Assembly: GCA_017527905.1 (NCBI GenBank)
Contig: JAFXPK010000023.1
Coordinates: forward strand, 1-64,000
Origin: Paludibacteraceae bacterium
GTDB lineage: Bacteria; Bacteroidota; Bacteroidia; Bacteroidales; Paludibacteraceae
Reading direction: 5' to 3'
DNA length: 64,000 bases
Each line of letters opens with the position of its first letter. Position 1 is the first letter of the stretch. The notes beneath the pieces are model-generated. The model had not been told where the DNA came from, did not search any database, and was given only the letters and a program-made list of their open reading frames with translations. Shown in pieces: positions 37,380-47,667 of the stretch. The translations under genes and the position numbers were made by a program.

Positions 37380-37934
37380 TCAAGCATCCTTGGCGTTGTC
37401 GTTGAGCAGGGAGTCCCTGATGCTACGCAACTGGCCCTTGATGCTGGCATCCAATTGGTACGTTTCGACATTCAAGACGAAGCCGCCAATCAAATCCGGA
37501 TTTACAGAAGTTTCAAATTCGACGGAACCCGTGGAGACAGCCTCCACAGCCTTGCGCATACGTGCAATTTCAGCGTCGCTGACAGGGCTCGCCGTCACCA
37601 GTTGGCTGATCACGATGTTCTTCTCCTTGCGGTAGAAGTCCTGATAAACCAAACTAATGCTTTGAAAATACTCCTCTCGTCTGTTCTCGATGACCATGTC
37701 CACGAAACGTTTGAATTCCGGGCACACGTTGGTACCTGCAGCGGTGATAAGTAAGTCCACCTTCTTTTGCTGAGAAATAGTCGGGTTAATCAACGCCTCA
37801 CGAAGCTGTGGGACGGTCGAGAAACACGAAGAGACAAGTTTCATCGCCTCATAAACATCGGATTCATGTTTACCCTCTTCCGCAAACTTGTAAAGAGCCT
37901 TTGCGTATCTAGCTGAAATTTTACCTGTATTCAT
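37380..37934 (-). CDS. atpH: F1Fo ATP synthase subunit delta
   Basis: Peripheral-stalk subunit, 184 residues, that holds subunit b to the top of F1. The N-terminal segment GKISARYAKALYKFAEE is typical, and the C-terminal segment has NPDLIGGFVLNVETYQLDASI, matching the conserved GG motif. It is 5 bases after atpF and 39 before atpA. Confidence 0.95.
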   Translation of the reverse strand: MNTGKISARYAKALYKFAEEGKHESDVYEAMKLVSSCFSTVPQLREALINPTISQQKKVDLLITAAGTNVCPEFKRFVDMVIENRREEYFQSISLVYQDFYRKEKNIVISQLVTASPVSDAEIARMRKAVEAVSTGSVEFETSVNPDLIGGFVLNVETYQLDASIKGQLRSIRDSLLNDNAKDA

Positions 37935-37939
37935 CGAAC

Positions 37940-38440
37940 TTACGATTTAGCAATATTTACCTCATCCAAATATTTGTTGATCATGTCAGTCTGCGCCTTC
38001 GCGTCCTTCAACTCGCCACGAATGATCTTTTCAGCGATATTCACGGAGAGTTCGGCCACCTGCGAGCGTATATCTTTAATGGCATTATCCTTTTCTAGTT
38101 GGATGCTCTCTTTTGCGCTATCCATGATCTTGTTCGCCTCGGCGACAGCCTGCGTCTTAGCGTCCGAAATCATTTGGTCCTTCAGCCTGGAAGCCTCCTT
38201 CAGCATCTCGAGACGCTCGTTCTTCGCATCAGAAAGAAGCTTAGCGGCCTCCTCCTTGATGTTAGCCAAAGCGGCGTTAGCCTCATCGGCCTTCTTGAGC
38301 GACTCCTCGATGTAGTTGCCTCTCTCCTCGATCATCCCAACGATAGCGGGCCAACCCCACTTTCCAAGGATGAAAGCGACGGCGAGGAAACAAAGGAGCA
38401 TCCAGAATAATAGACCTGGATCTGGTGTCAGTAATGACAT
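37940..38440 (-). CDS. atpF: F1Fo ATP synthase subunit b
   Basis: Peripheral stalk, 166 residues: one membrane helix (about 8-27, LLFWMLLCFLAVAFILGKWG) followed by a long charged alpha-helix rich in Ala, Glu and Lys. It is the only b-type subunit in the operon, so it would act as a homodimer. It is 22 bases after atpE. Confidence 0.95.
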   Translation of the reverse strand: MSLLTPDPGLLFWMLLCFLAVAFILGKWGWPAIVGMIEERGNYIEESLKKADEANAALANIKEEAAKLLSDAKNERLEMLKEASRLKDQMISDAKTQAVAEANKIMDSAKESIQLEKDNAIKDIRSQVAELSVNIAEKIIRGELKDAKAQTDMINKYLDEVNIAKS

Positions 38441-38462
38441 AACTTAAAAGTTTTATGGTTAA

Positions 38463-38726
38463 TTACATGAGCAAAGCCAAGATTGCAACGATGATAGCCA
38501 AGAATGCCACACCCTCGACCAAAGCCGCTGCCACAATCATGTTGCTTCGGATATCGCCAGAAGCCTCTGGTTGACGACCGATAGCCTCCATCGCAGATCC
38601 ACCAATTTTACCAATACCGATACCTGCTCCGATTGCCGCGATACCTGCTCCGATTGCTGCTCCCAATTTTGCAGTTGCCGCACCTGCTGCTGCCTCTGCT
38701 GCTGCTTGTAATAAAATACTCAACAT
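38463..38726 (-). CDS. atpE: F1Fo ATP synthase subunit c
   Basis: Rotor-ring proteolipid, 87 residues: two helices joined by the polar loop GRQPEASGD. The carboxylate is the Glu in AAALVEGVAFLAI. A Na+ site would need a Gln in the first helix and Ser/Thr right after that Glu; here the aligned residues are Ile and Gly, so proton coupling is favoured. An Ala-rich N-terminal stretch precedes the first helix. Confidence 0.96.
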   Translation of the reverse strand: MLSILLQAAAEAAAGAATAKLGAAIGAGIAAIGAGIGIGKIGGSAMEAIGRQPEASGDIRSNMIVAAALVEGVAFLAIIVAILALLM

Positions 38727-38786
38727 AGTCTTAAAAAATTTAATTGTTATTTAATAATTATTATTTATTCGAAAAAACACTATTCA

Positions 38787-39884
38787 TTATTCCTCTTCCT
38801 CCTCGATCTGCGCCATTCCGATGAACAGGGCGGACAAGGTCATAAACACATATGCCTGGATGAAACAAACCAAGCACTCCAACAGAGACATGAACACCAC
38901 CAGCAAGACGGAGATCACAGAAACACCCAATCCCGCCACAATGCTCATCTGAGAGAACACGAAAATCAAACCGATCAACACCAACACCATCACGTGGCCC
39001 GCGAACATGTTCGCGAAGAGACGTATACAGAGGGCGATAGGCTTCGTGAAGATACCCAGGATCTCGATGAACTGCATGATAGGCACTGGCAATTTCAGAC
39101 CTATCGGCACATGAGGCCAGAAGATATCCTTCCAGTAAGCCTTCGTTCCGAAGATGTTCGTCAGCAAGAAGGTCAACACCGCAAGCACCAAGGTAACCGC
39201 GATATTACCCGTCAGGTTCGCGCCTCCAGGGAAGATCGGGATGATACCCAGCACGTTGTTGATGAAGATGAAGAAGAAGACCGTAAGCAAATAAGCGGAG
39301 AACTTCTTGTAATTCTTTCCAACACTCGGTTTGATGATGTCGTCATGCAAAGAGACGATGAGCGGTTCCAGGATCGCCTGGAGGCCCGTAGGCTTGCAAT
39401 AGCCCGTTTCCTTGCACTTGTTATACTTCTTCGCGATGGAGAGGAAGATGATCAGGAGGAGCGCACAGCTAATCAGCAAAGAGACCACGTTCTTCGTGAT
39501 GGACAAATCCACCGGACGTTGTCCCGTAGACACCTCGATGATCTTTCCGGCATTGTCGCCTTCCTCCGCGATTTTATATCCGTTGTACTCCGTGTAGTGA
39601 CCCTCATGGCCCAAGCGGGAAGCACAAAAGACATTCAAACCGTTCTCTCCATAGACGATGCAAGGAAGAGGAATGGAGATATGCGTCTCGCCGATCGTCG
39701 TGATATGCCAGTTGTAGGCATCGCCGATATGTCCGAAAACCATCTCCTTCAGGTCTAATTCCTTTTTCGTCTCTGAATCATGGGAAGCGAAAGCCACGAT
39801 GCCCAAGACACCCAGGATGCATAGCAATGCGATGAAGAGCACCTTTCCCGTTTGACCCATCGTTTTGTTTATGGACTGACTCAT
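38787..39884 (-). CDS. atpB: F1Fo ATP synthase subunit a
   Basis: Stator channel subunit, 365 residues, longer than the ~270 of E. coli because of an N-terminal membrane segment plus an ~80-residue extracytoplasmic stretch, as seen in Bacteroidota. The essential arginine is in ALCIRLFANMFAGH. The C-terminus is acidic (QIEEEEE). It lies 60 bases before atpE, the largest gap in the operon. Confidence 0.95.
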   Translation of the reverse strand: MSQSINKTMGQTGKVLFIALLCILGVLGIVAFASHDSETKKELDLKEMVFGHIGDAYNWHITTIGETHISIPLPCIVYGENGLNVFCASRLGHEGHYTEYNGYKIAEEGDNAGKIIEVSTGQRPVDLSITKNVVSLLISCALLLIIFLSIAKKYNKCKETGYCKPTGLQAILEPLIVSLHDDIIKPSVGKNYKKFSAYLLTVFFFIFINNVLGIIPIFPGGANLTGNIAVTLVLAVLTFLLTNIFGTKAYWKDIFWPHVPIGLKLPVPIMQFIEILGIFTKPIALCIRLFANMFAGHVMVLVLIGLIFVFSQMSIVAGLGVSVISVLLVVFMSLLECLVCFIQAYVFMTLSALFIGMAQIEEEEE

Positions 39885-39899
39885 TTTGAAAAAAATCCT

Positions 39900-40277
39900 T
39901 TATTTAAGTTTCGTGAGGGCAATCGCCTCAAATACTAAGTATATCATAAAAAAGACACCGAATATAACCAGAAACGGTAAGAGCAACTCTCGGTTGAAAA
40001 AGCCGTATATTGCCACGACCAAGACGGATAATATAATCTTCAAGCCCTGTAAAACCATGTAAGCTCGCGTATACTTCACCGCATCGTTCCTCACTCCCTC
40101 CAACGCCAGGAAGGTGATCACGCCAAAGAGGCAGAAGAAAGCGGAGGAAAGGGCAATCGCCGGCTTCGCGCCCGAGTATTCGGGAAAACGAGTGTCTATC
40201 AAAAGGTTGGCGATAAAAGACGTCAGTGATAAAAGCACCACCATAGCCACTTCCGCCATGATAACAGCACGTCTCAT
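39900..40277 (-). CDS. Small four-helix membrane protein in the ATP synthase operon
   Basis: A 125-residue protein with four hydrophobic segments (about 5-27, 40-60, 72-92, 97-118). Its position between atpC and atpB, with gaps of 6 and 15 bases, matches the place of AtpI/AtpZ-type assembly factors in other operons, but the sequence shows no AtpI signature that I can point to. It may help in c-ring assembly or Mg2+ handling; this is inferred from position only. Confidence 0.75.
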   Translation of the reverse strand: MRRAVIMAEVAMVVLLSLTSFIANLLIDTRFPEYSGAKPAIALSSAFFCLFGVITFLALEGVRNDAVKYTRAYMVLQGLKIILSVLVVAIYGFFNRELLLPFLVIFGVFFMIYLVFEAIALTKLK

Positions 40278-40283
40278 CCCGCC

Positions 40284-40529
40284 CTACTCGATTACATTCT
40301 CAACACATACGGAAATCTCATCGTTCTTCACCTCAGCGAACCCGCCGTCCACCTTCAGCGAAGTAGGGATGCCATCGACCATATAGGTGATGTCTCCCGC
40401 CTTTAAGGAGGAAATAAGGGCCGCATGGCGAGGCAGAACTGTGAATCTTCCGGCAGCTCCCGGAAGGCTCACGGATTCCACTTCTCCAGAGAAGACCAAT
40501 TTGTCCGGTGATATGATTTCTAATTTCAT
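40284..40529 (-). CDS. atpC: F1Fo ATP synthase subunit epsilon, short form
   Basis: An 81-residue protein containing only the N-terminal beta-sandwich (EIISPDKLVFSGEVESVSLPG, FTVLPRHAALISSL). The C-terminal helical hairpin that inhibits ATP hydrolysis in E. coli (total ~139 residues) is missing. The short form is known from Bacteroidota and relatives. It is 8 bases after atpD and 6 before the unknown membrane protein. Confidence 0.93.
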   Translation of the reverse strand: MKLEIISPDKLVFSGEVESVSLPGAAGRFTVLPRHAALISSLKAGDITYMVDGIPTSLKVDGGFAEVKNDEISVCVENVIE

Positions 40530-40537
40530 GACACTGA

Positions 40538-42046
<1,509 letters not shown>

Positions 42047-42129
42047 TTAGCTTTTTTGTTTTATGGTATTATTACAATTTTTTGTACACTTTTCAATCCT
42101 CACAGAACCAAATTCCCGCAAGTCGTATG

Positions 42130-42137
42130 CAAATATA
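42130..42137 (-). promoter_or_regulatory. Promoter -7 element of the ATP synthase operon
   Basis: TATATTTG on the minus strand; a TTTG (42153-42156, minus strand) lies 15 bases further up, somewhat closer than the usual 19. Confidence 0.5.
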
Positions 42138-42355
42138 AGTTTTTTTTTCTCCCAAATGCTATTTCAACATTCTTTTTTTAATCATTTTGCCAGCCCTCGC
42201 CGCAAATATGTTACGCAACATAATTTAATATTCATGATTTCGCGAAATTGTCATTCGCCGGCTATTTTTTGACATTTTCAAATTCGAAAAAGAGAAGAGG
42301 CTCAGAAAACACATTTAGACGAAACAGAAAGAGATTAGCCTTCCGCATCAGAAAC

Positions 42356-42502
42356 AAATAAATAGTAAATAGTAAATAGCCAAATAGTAAATCGTAAAAG
42401 ACTAAATAGTAAATCGTAAAGGCCAAATAGTAAATTGTAAATAGCCAAATAGTAAATCGTAAAGGCCAAATAGTAAATTGTAAATAGTTAAATAGTAAAT
42501 AA
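42356..42502. repeat. Tandem array of 21-22-base AAATAGTAAAT units
   Basis: Repeated units built on AAATAGTAAATCGTAAAGGCC with variants (TTGTAAATAGCC, AAAGACT). Units are contiguous with no unique spacers. The alternation of two variants gives a higher-order period of about 42 bases in the middle. Confidence 0.9.
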
Positions 42503-42603
42503 AACCAATCGTGGGAAAGCAAAGAATTTGTAAGACTCTCCCACTCCTCCTTCCGGAAAAAATCCCTAATTTCGCACCACCAAACAAAGAAAGACATAAA
42601 TCA

Positions 42604-43413
42604 ATGGAATATAAAAGAGTACTAACCATTGCGGGAAGCGATTCAGGAGGTGGAGCGGGCATCCAAGCCGACATCAAGACCATCTCCGCCTGCGGATGCT
42701 ATGCGGCCTCCGCCATCACGGCCATCACCGTGCAAAACACGTTAGGCGTGGAACAAGTGCAGGGACTGCCCATCGAGATCGTCGGGGGACAGATTGAGGC
42801 GGTACTGTCAGACATCGGTGCGGACAGTATCAAGATAGGCATGTTACATTCCTCGGCGGTGATCCGCTGCATTGCGGAAAAGCTGAGGAAATACAGCGAC
42901 ATACGCAACGTGGTGCTTGACCCTGTCATGGTATCGACCTCGGGGCACAGACTGATTGAGGAGAGCGCCATCGAGACACTCAAAGAGGAGTTGATTCCCT
43001 TGGCGAGGATCATCACCCCTAATATTCCGGAGGCGGAGATACTCATAGGGAGAAAGATCTCCCGGCAGGAGGAGCTTCCCCAGATCGCCCAGGAATTGGC
43101 AGAGAAACACAATGTGTCCGTCATGCTGAAGGCTGGTCACCTGACGGAAGACGAATTGACCGACATCCTCTACGACAATGAGCAAAAGCAGATCACGCGA
43201 CTCACCGGCAAACGTCTCTACACGAAGAACACGCACGGCACGGGCTGCACCCTATCCTCTGCCATCGCCTCGATGCTGGCCCAAGGCTACGACATCAGCG
43301 AAGCGGTCAGCAAGGCGAAGGAATACCTGTCTAACGCACTCGCGAAAGGAGCGCAGTACGAAATCGGGCACGGACACGGACCGGTTTGCCACTTCTGGAA
43401 TTATGGATTTTGA
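42604..43413 (+). CDS. thiD: Hydroxymethylpyrimidine/phosphomethylpyrimidine kinase
   Basis: Ribokinase-fold enzyme of thiamine synthesis that phosphorylates HMP and HMP-P. The start was placed at the Met before EYKRVLTIAGSDSGGGAGIQAD (42604), because 31 codons upstream of it belong to the repeat region and lack family similarity. The C-terminal TKNTHGTGCTLSSAIA holds the anion hole and catalytic residues. Length 269. It stands alone; no TPP riboswitch was recognised upstream, only the tandem array. Confidence 0.95.
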   Translation: MEYKRVLTIAGSDSGGGAGIQADIKTISACGCYAASAITAITVQNTLGVEQVQGLPIEIVGGQIEAVLSDIGADSIKIGMLHSSAVIRCIAEKLRKYSDIRNVVLDPVMVSTSGHRLIEESAIETLKEELIPLARIITPNIPEAEILIGRKISRQEELPQIAQELAEKHNVSVMLKAGHLTEDELTDILYDNEQKQITRLTGKRLYTKNTHGTGCTLSSAIASMLAQGYDISEAVSKAKEYLSNALAKGAQYEIGHGHGPVCHFWNYGF

Positions 43414-43500
43414 ATTATGGATTTTGAATGCCCGCCGGTTTATTGTCCGTTCAGAAAGGGTGACATCATATAATCCAGGGCATCTCCCCGCAGAAAACGA

Positions 43501-43540
43501 AACGGGGACCAAAACAAACGTTTAGTCCCCGTTCCTTTTA
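43501..43540. terminator. Bidirectional terminator between thiD and tRNA-Arg
   Basis: A perfect 9-bp stem, AACGGGGAC (43501-43509) with GTCCCCGTT (43525-43533), followed by CCTTTTA; on the other strand by TCGTTTTC, just after the tRNA. Confidence 0.8.
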
Positions 43541-43617
43541 TGGTGATCGAGGAGGGATTCGAACCCTCGACCCACAGCTTAGAAGGCTGTTGCTCTATCC
43601 AACTGAGCTACCCGACC
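43541..43617 (-). tRNA. tRNA-Arg(TCT)
   Basis: A complete cloverleaf on the minus strand. The acceptor GGTCGGG pairs with CTCGATC (two G-U pairs); the D arm is GCTC-AGTTGGATA-GAGC; the anticodon arm is ACAGC-CTTCTAA-GCTGT with anticodon TCT reading AGA/AGG; the T arm is GAGGG-TTCGAAT-CCCTC. The 3' CCA is encoded (43541-43543). Confidence 0.97.
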
Positions 43618-43747
43618 ATCCTTAAATTGAGCGCAAAGGTAATACTTTTTTTGTGTTCGCTCCTAACATGAAGTGCGAAAAAATTCATTATTTTTTATAA
43701 CAAACTGAATGATAAAAGATTGACGTCAAACAAGCAAGAAAAATCCA

Positions 43748-46057
43748 TCAGAATGGATAGCCCACAGCGAAGTGGAGCGCGCAATCGTCCGACCAATTGA
43801 GGCCATGGAAACGCCAACGTTCCCTACCCTCTCGCGCAGGGTTAAAGGCCTTCACGCCCACGTCGAAACGGATTAGGAAATAAGAGAAATCGAGGCGGAT
43901 ACCCAAGCCATAGGCCAAGGCGATTTGTTCGTACAATTTCTCAAAGTTAAACTGTCCCCTAGGCTGGGAAGGCGAATTTTTCAACGTCCAGATATTACCC
44001 GCATCCATAAATGCGGCGGCCTCCGCCTTCCAGATCAGTTTCGTACGGTACTCCAAGTTCAGGAGCAGCTTCACGTCACCCGACTGTTTCACGAAGTCAT
44101 TGTAACTGTCGGAATAATAGCGGCCAGGCCCCAACGTGCGCACCGACCAACCCCTCACGCCATTGGCGCCACCACCGAAGAAACGGCGCTCGAAAGGGAC
44201 GACCGAAGCATTACCGTAAGGACAAGCAACACCCAAGCCGATATGATAGACCAAACGGCTTCGACCATCCAACTTGATATTATAGGAATAGTCCGCCTCA
44301 GCCTTCACATACTGGGAAAAAGGGATCTTGCCGATCGTATATTGTCCGGAGGAGTCCTTGGTGGAGACCAAATGGCAGATTCCATTCAGCAAAGCGCCCG
44401 CCGACTCGAAAGCGACACGATAATAGGTCTTGTTAGAACGAGAGACCTGCGTCTGGTTGTCATAAGAGATGGCGAAACCTGAGTTCATCACAAAGTGGTC
44501 CGAATAACTCTCCCGCAAGACAGAATAGCGATTGGCGCTATAAGTAGAGTCGAACGACTTGGAGGTTTCGATATCCACATAATTCAAGTCTATCAGATCC
44601 AGCGTATACTTGTAAAAGCGGCGCAACGTCCAAAGGTACTTCATACTTGTCGCGATGGACTTACGTTCATACGTGTTTGGGCGCACCTGATAATTATAGC
44701 GCACGTTGAACTCCGTACTTGCGGAGATACGCCTTTTGAAGTCACGGTTCAAGAAAGGGAACATAAAACGAGGGAATGTGAGCCCCACGCTTCCACCCAA
44801 ATCCAACACATACTTATGGAGGATATCCGACAGACCCGAATAGGCCTCTTGCGCATAGCGTCCCCTCACGCTCAGCACCTCAGAGCCATGGAAAACATTC
44901 TTATGCGCGTACCCAAGGTTCAGTGCGAAACCCAAATCGCCATCCGAGTTGGTACCCTCCACATCCAAGGAGAATGACTGAGGCTTGGCAGGATATAAGT
45001 CTATCTCACAATCCACCTCATGCCGTTCATTCTGCAAGTCGGTGAAGCGGATATTGGAGGACCGGAGAATACCCAATCCGTTCAATCTAGAGTATGTACG
45101 TTCCACAAAGAACTCATTGTAAAGGGAATCCGTCTCGATGCGCAGCTCATCCTCCACCACGGAAGGGCGAAGGAAAGGTTTCCCCTTAACGAGGACCGTC
45201 ATATTGTCCGAATAGCGTAGGGTATCCCAAACGGTCTCCTCATTCGGATTCTCCGACCTCACATGTTCCGTGACATATATATGGCGCACCCTATAGCGGT
45301 CATGGTTCGTTTCCTCCCTCTCGCCATTCGGGAGCACCCTGCTATACGGCTTCAGGTGCAGGGTAACATCCACCTGTTTCCCACCCACGCTACTATCCGC
45401 CGTGTAAGTCAGGAAATCCTTATTGAAGCGATAATAGCCACGACGGCGGAGGAACCGGCTCAAACGTTCACGCTCCTCGTCCAACTCATCCACATCGAAC
45501 AACATTCCCTGCTTCAACTTTGTGCTCTGCAATCCACCCCTCATGTGAAGGATGGAGTCCAGGACACGGTCGCTCGGTATTTCGCTCTCCACCTTACGGA
45601 TACGGTAAGGAGTGTTCGGCACAATCTTATAAGTGACCTCAGCCTTCTTCTTCCTCAACTTGACGGAAGAAGACACCTCAGCGTTCATATACCCTTTCGA
45701 TTTCATGAAAGCCTGCAGTTCCTTTTCCGAGCGGTAAGTGAGGAACGGGTCATAGATGACCGGCGCCTCGCCGATATTCCTCAACTTACGGTTGATACGT
45801 TTCGTGGAATCCCTGCCAGAGAGATTATAGACACCCAAGTAGATGCGGAAAAGGCCAAAAGCCTTAAAATTCGGTTTCTGGCGAAGATGCTTAGACAACT
45901 CGCTGTTATTGACGGAACCACCGCCACCTTCGAAGGAGACCTTGTCCAGCAAACAACTATCTTTCGGCACATATTTAGTCGTCGAGCACGATGACAAAAG
46001 AAGAACCATCGTCATCGCAAACACCAACGAAAACCTAATATTTATACGCCTCCTCAT
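43748..46057 (-). CDS. tamL: TamL-type outer-membrane BamA-superfamily lipoprotein
   Basis: A 769-residue protein: lipoprotein signal with lipobox LLSSC at about 20-24, then POTRA-like domains (about 30-400; for example YRSEKELQAFMKSKGYMNAEV and FLRRRGYYRFNKDF), and a C-terminal 16-strand beta-barrel with the conserved FFGGGANGVRGWSVRTLGPG loop and a terminal LHFAVGYPF. Bacteroidota have such a lipidated TamA counterpart, TamL, partner of TamB in outer-membrane protein or lipid handling. tamB is not adjacent. It lies alone between tRNA-Arg and the divergent glmM. Confidence 0.88.
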   Translation of the reverse strand: MRRRINIRFSLVFAMTMVLLLSSCSTTKYVPKDSCLLDKVSFEGGGGSVNNSELSKHLRQKPNFKAFGLFRIYLGVYNLSGRDSTKRINRKLRNIGEAPVIYDPFLTYRSEKELQAFMKSKGYMNAEVSSSVKLRKKKAEVTYKIVPNTPYRIRKVESEIPSDRVLDSILHMRGGLQSTKLKQGMLFDVDELDEERERLSRFLRRRGYYRFNKDFLTYTADSSVGGKQVDVTLHLKPYSRVLPNGEREETNHDRYRVRHIYVTEHVRSENPNEETVWDTLRYSDNMTVLVKGKPFLRPSVVEDELRIETDSLYNEFFVERTYSRLNGLGILRSSNIRFTDLQNERHEVDCEIDLYPAKPQSFSLDVEGTNSDGDLGFALNLGYAHKNVFHGSEVLSVRGRYAQEAYSGLSDILHKYVLDLGGSVGLTFPRFMFPFLNRDFKRRISASTEFNVRYNYQVRPNTYERKSIATSMKYLWTLRRFYKYTLDLIDLNYVDIETSKSFDSTYSANRYSVLRESYSDHFVMNSGFAISYDNQTQVSRSNKTYYRVAFESAGALLNGICHLVSTKDSSGQYTIGKIPFSQYVKAEADYSYNIKLDGRSRLVYHIGLGVACPYGNASVVPFERRFFGGGANGVRGWSVRTLGPGRYYSDSYNDFVKQSGDVKLLLNLEYRTKLIWKAEAAAFMDAGNIWTLKNSPSQPRGQFNFEKLYEQIALAYGLGIRLDFSYFLIRFDVGVKAFNPAREGRERWRFHGLNWSDDCALHFAVGYPF

Positions 46058-46106
46058 TTTGTTAATAATCTTCGCACAAAGATACTACTAAAGAATAAAA
46101 ATTAAG

Positions 46107-46114
46107 TATATTTG
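46107..46114 (+). promoter_or_regulatory. Promoter -7 element upstream of glmM
   Basis: TATATTTG, 39 bases before the glmM start. Confidence 0.5.
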
Positions 46115-46153
46115 CATCGATTGGATTAAAAAAAAGATATAAATATAGTTAAT

Positions 46154-47545
46154 ATGACACTTATTAAATCTATTTCCGGCATACGCGGAACAATCGGAGG
46201 CGCCGTCGGGGACGGACTGACTCCGCTGGACGTAGTGAAATTCACAGCCGCCTATGGCACATGGATCAAACGGAACACACCGTGCAAGAACAACTTGATC
46301 GTGGTAGGAAGGGACGCCCGCATATCAGGAGAGATGGTAGACCACCTCGTCACGGGTACCTTAATCGGGCTAGGGCTGAACGTAACCAACATCGGACTGG
46401 CATCCACCCCGACAACTGAAATCGCAGTGCAGAAGGAGAAGGCTTGCGGAGGAATCATCCTCACAGCCAGCCACAACCCTAAGCAATGGAACGCCTTGAA
46501 ACTCCTCAACGAAAGGGGCGAGTTCCTCAACGACAAAGAGGGCAAGGCTGTATTATCCATGGCGGAGAACAACGATTACGAGTTCGCCGAGGTGGACAAC
46601 CTTGGCAAAGTAACCTATAAGAACGACTATAACAACATCCACATCGACGACGTGCTCAAGCTGAAGCTCGTGGACGTGGAGGCCATCAAGAAAGCCAACT
46701 TCAAGGTAGCCATCGACTGCGTCAACTCCGTCGGAGGCATCGTGATTCCACAGCTTTTGGAGCGTTTGGGCGTGAAGAACATCATCAAGCTCAACTGCGA
46801 CCCGACTGGCAAATTCGCGCACAACCCGGAGCCGCTTCCAGCGCACCTCACCGAGATCTCCGAGAAGATGAAGGTGGAGAAGGCGGATGTGGGATTCGTC
46901 GTTGACCCGGACGTGGACAGGTTGGCCATGATCTGCGAAGACGGAGAGATGTTCGGAGAAGAGTACACGCTAGTTTCCGTGGCGGACTATATCCTGAGCA
47001 ACACGCCAGGCAACACGGTCTCCAACCTCAGCTCCACCCGCGCGCTCCGTGACGTGACCCGTCAACACGGAGGCCAATACAACGCGGCGGCCGTCGGTGA
47101 AGTGAACGTGGTAGCCAAGATGAAGGAGACCAACGCCATCATAGGCGGCGAGGGCAACGGTGGCGTCATCTACCCAGAGAGCCACTACGGAAGAGACGCA
47201 CTCGTAGGCATCTCCCTATTCCTCTCCCTCATGGCGAAGAAAGGCATGAAACCTACAGAATTGAGGAAACAATACCCTCCATACTTCATCTCGAAGAACA
47301 AAATCCAACTGACGCCAGACATCAATATGGACAACATCCTGGCGCAGATGAAGGACAAATACAAGAACGAGGAAGTGAACGACATCGACGGAGTGAAGAT
47401 AGACTTCGCGGATTGCTGGGTACACCTGCGCAAATCCAACACGGAGCCGATCATCCGCATCTATTCGGAAGCGTCCACCATGGAGAAAGCCGACAACTTG
47501 GCGAAGAAAATCATGGGAGAGATAGAAGCCATTTACAAGAAATAA
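46154..47545 (+). CDS. glmM: Phosphoglucosamine mutase (phosphohexomutase family)
   Basis: Converts glucosamine-6-P to glucosamine-1-P for UDP-GlcNAc, which feeds both peptidoglycan and the LpxA step. The phosphoserine loop is TASHNPKQWN, the metal loop DPDVDRLAM, the sugar loop GEGNGG and the phosphate-binding loop RKSNTEPIIRIYSE. Length 463. The sugar loop GEGNGGV favours the phosphoglucosamine/phosphomannomutase branch; specificity is not proved by sequence. Monocistronic, with a terminator after it. Confidence 0.88.
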   Translation: MTLIKSISGIRGTIGGAVGDGLTPLDVVKFTAAYGTWIKRNTPCKNNLIVVGRDARISGEMVDHLVTGTLIGLGLNVTNIGLASTPTTEIAVQKEKACGGIILTASHNPKQWNALKLLNERGEFLNDKEGKAVLSMAENNDYEFAEVDNLGKVTYKNDYNNIHIDDVLKLKLVDVEAIKKANFKVAIDCVNSVGGIVIPQLLERLGVKNIIKLNCDPTGKFAHNPEPLPAHLTEISEKMKVEKADVGFVVDPDVDRLAMICEDGEMFGEEYTLVSVADYILSNTPGNTVSNLSSTRALRDVTRQHGGQYNAAAVGEVNVVAKMKETNAIIGGEGNGGVIYPESHYGRDALVGISLFLSLMAKKGMKPTELRKQYPPYFISKNKIQLTPDINMDNILAQMKDKYKNEEVNDIDGVKIDFADCWVHLRKSNTEPIIRIYSEASTMEKADNLAKKIMGEIEAIYKK

Positions 47546-47564
47546 ACTGGCACCCACCAAAACG

Positions 47565-47610
47565 AGAGGATGCGCTAAGACTGTAAAGTCCGCGCATCCT
47601 CTTATTTTAT
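47565..47610 (+). terminator. glmM terminator
   Basis: A 10-bp stem, AGAGGATGCG with CGCATCCTCT, followed by TATTTTAT. It lies between convergent glmM and ispE and could serve both. Confidence 0.8.
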
Positions 47611-47667
47611 CGTCTATACAGGAATCCTTTCAAGGGAACTACCTTCCCCACCCCACGAGCGGGGCAA

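Noticed and set aside
42356..42502. CRISPR array
   Set aside because: Units are 21-22 bases and contiguous, with no unique spacers and no cas genes nearby.
42503..42603. TPP riboswitch before thiD
   Set aside because: No CUGAGA or ACC-type thi-box core was seen in the short leader.
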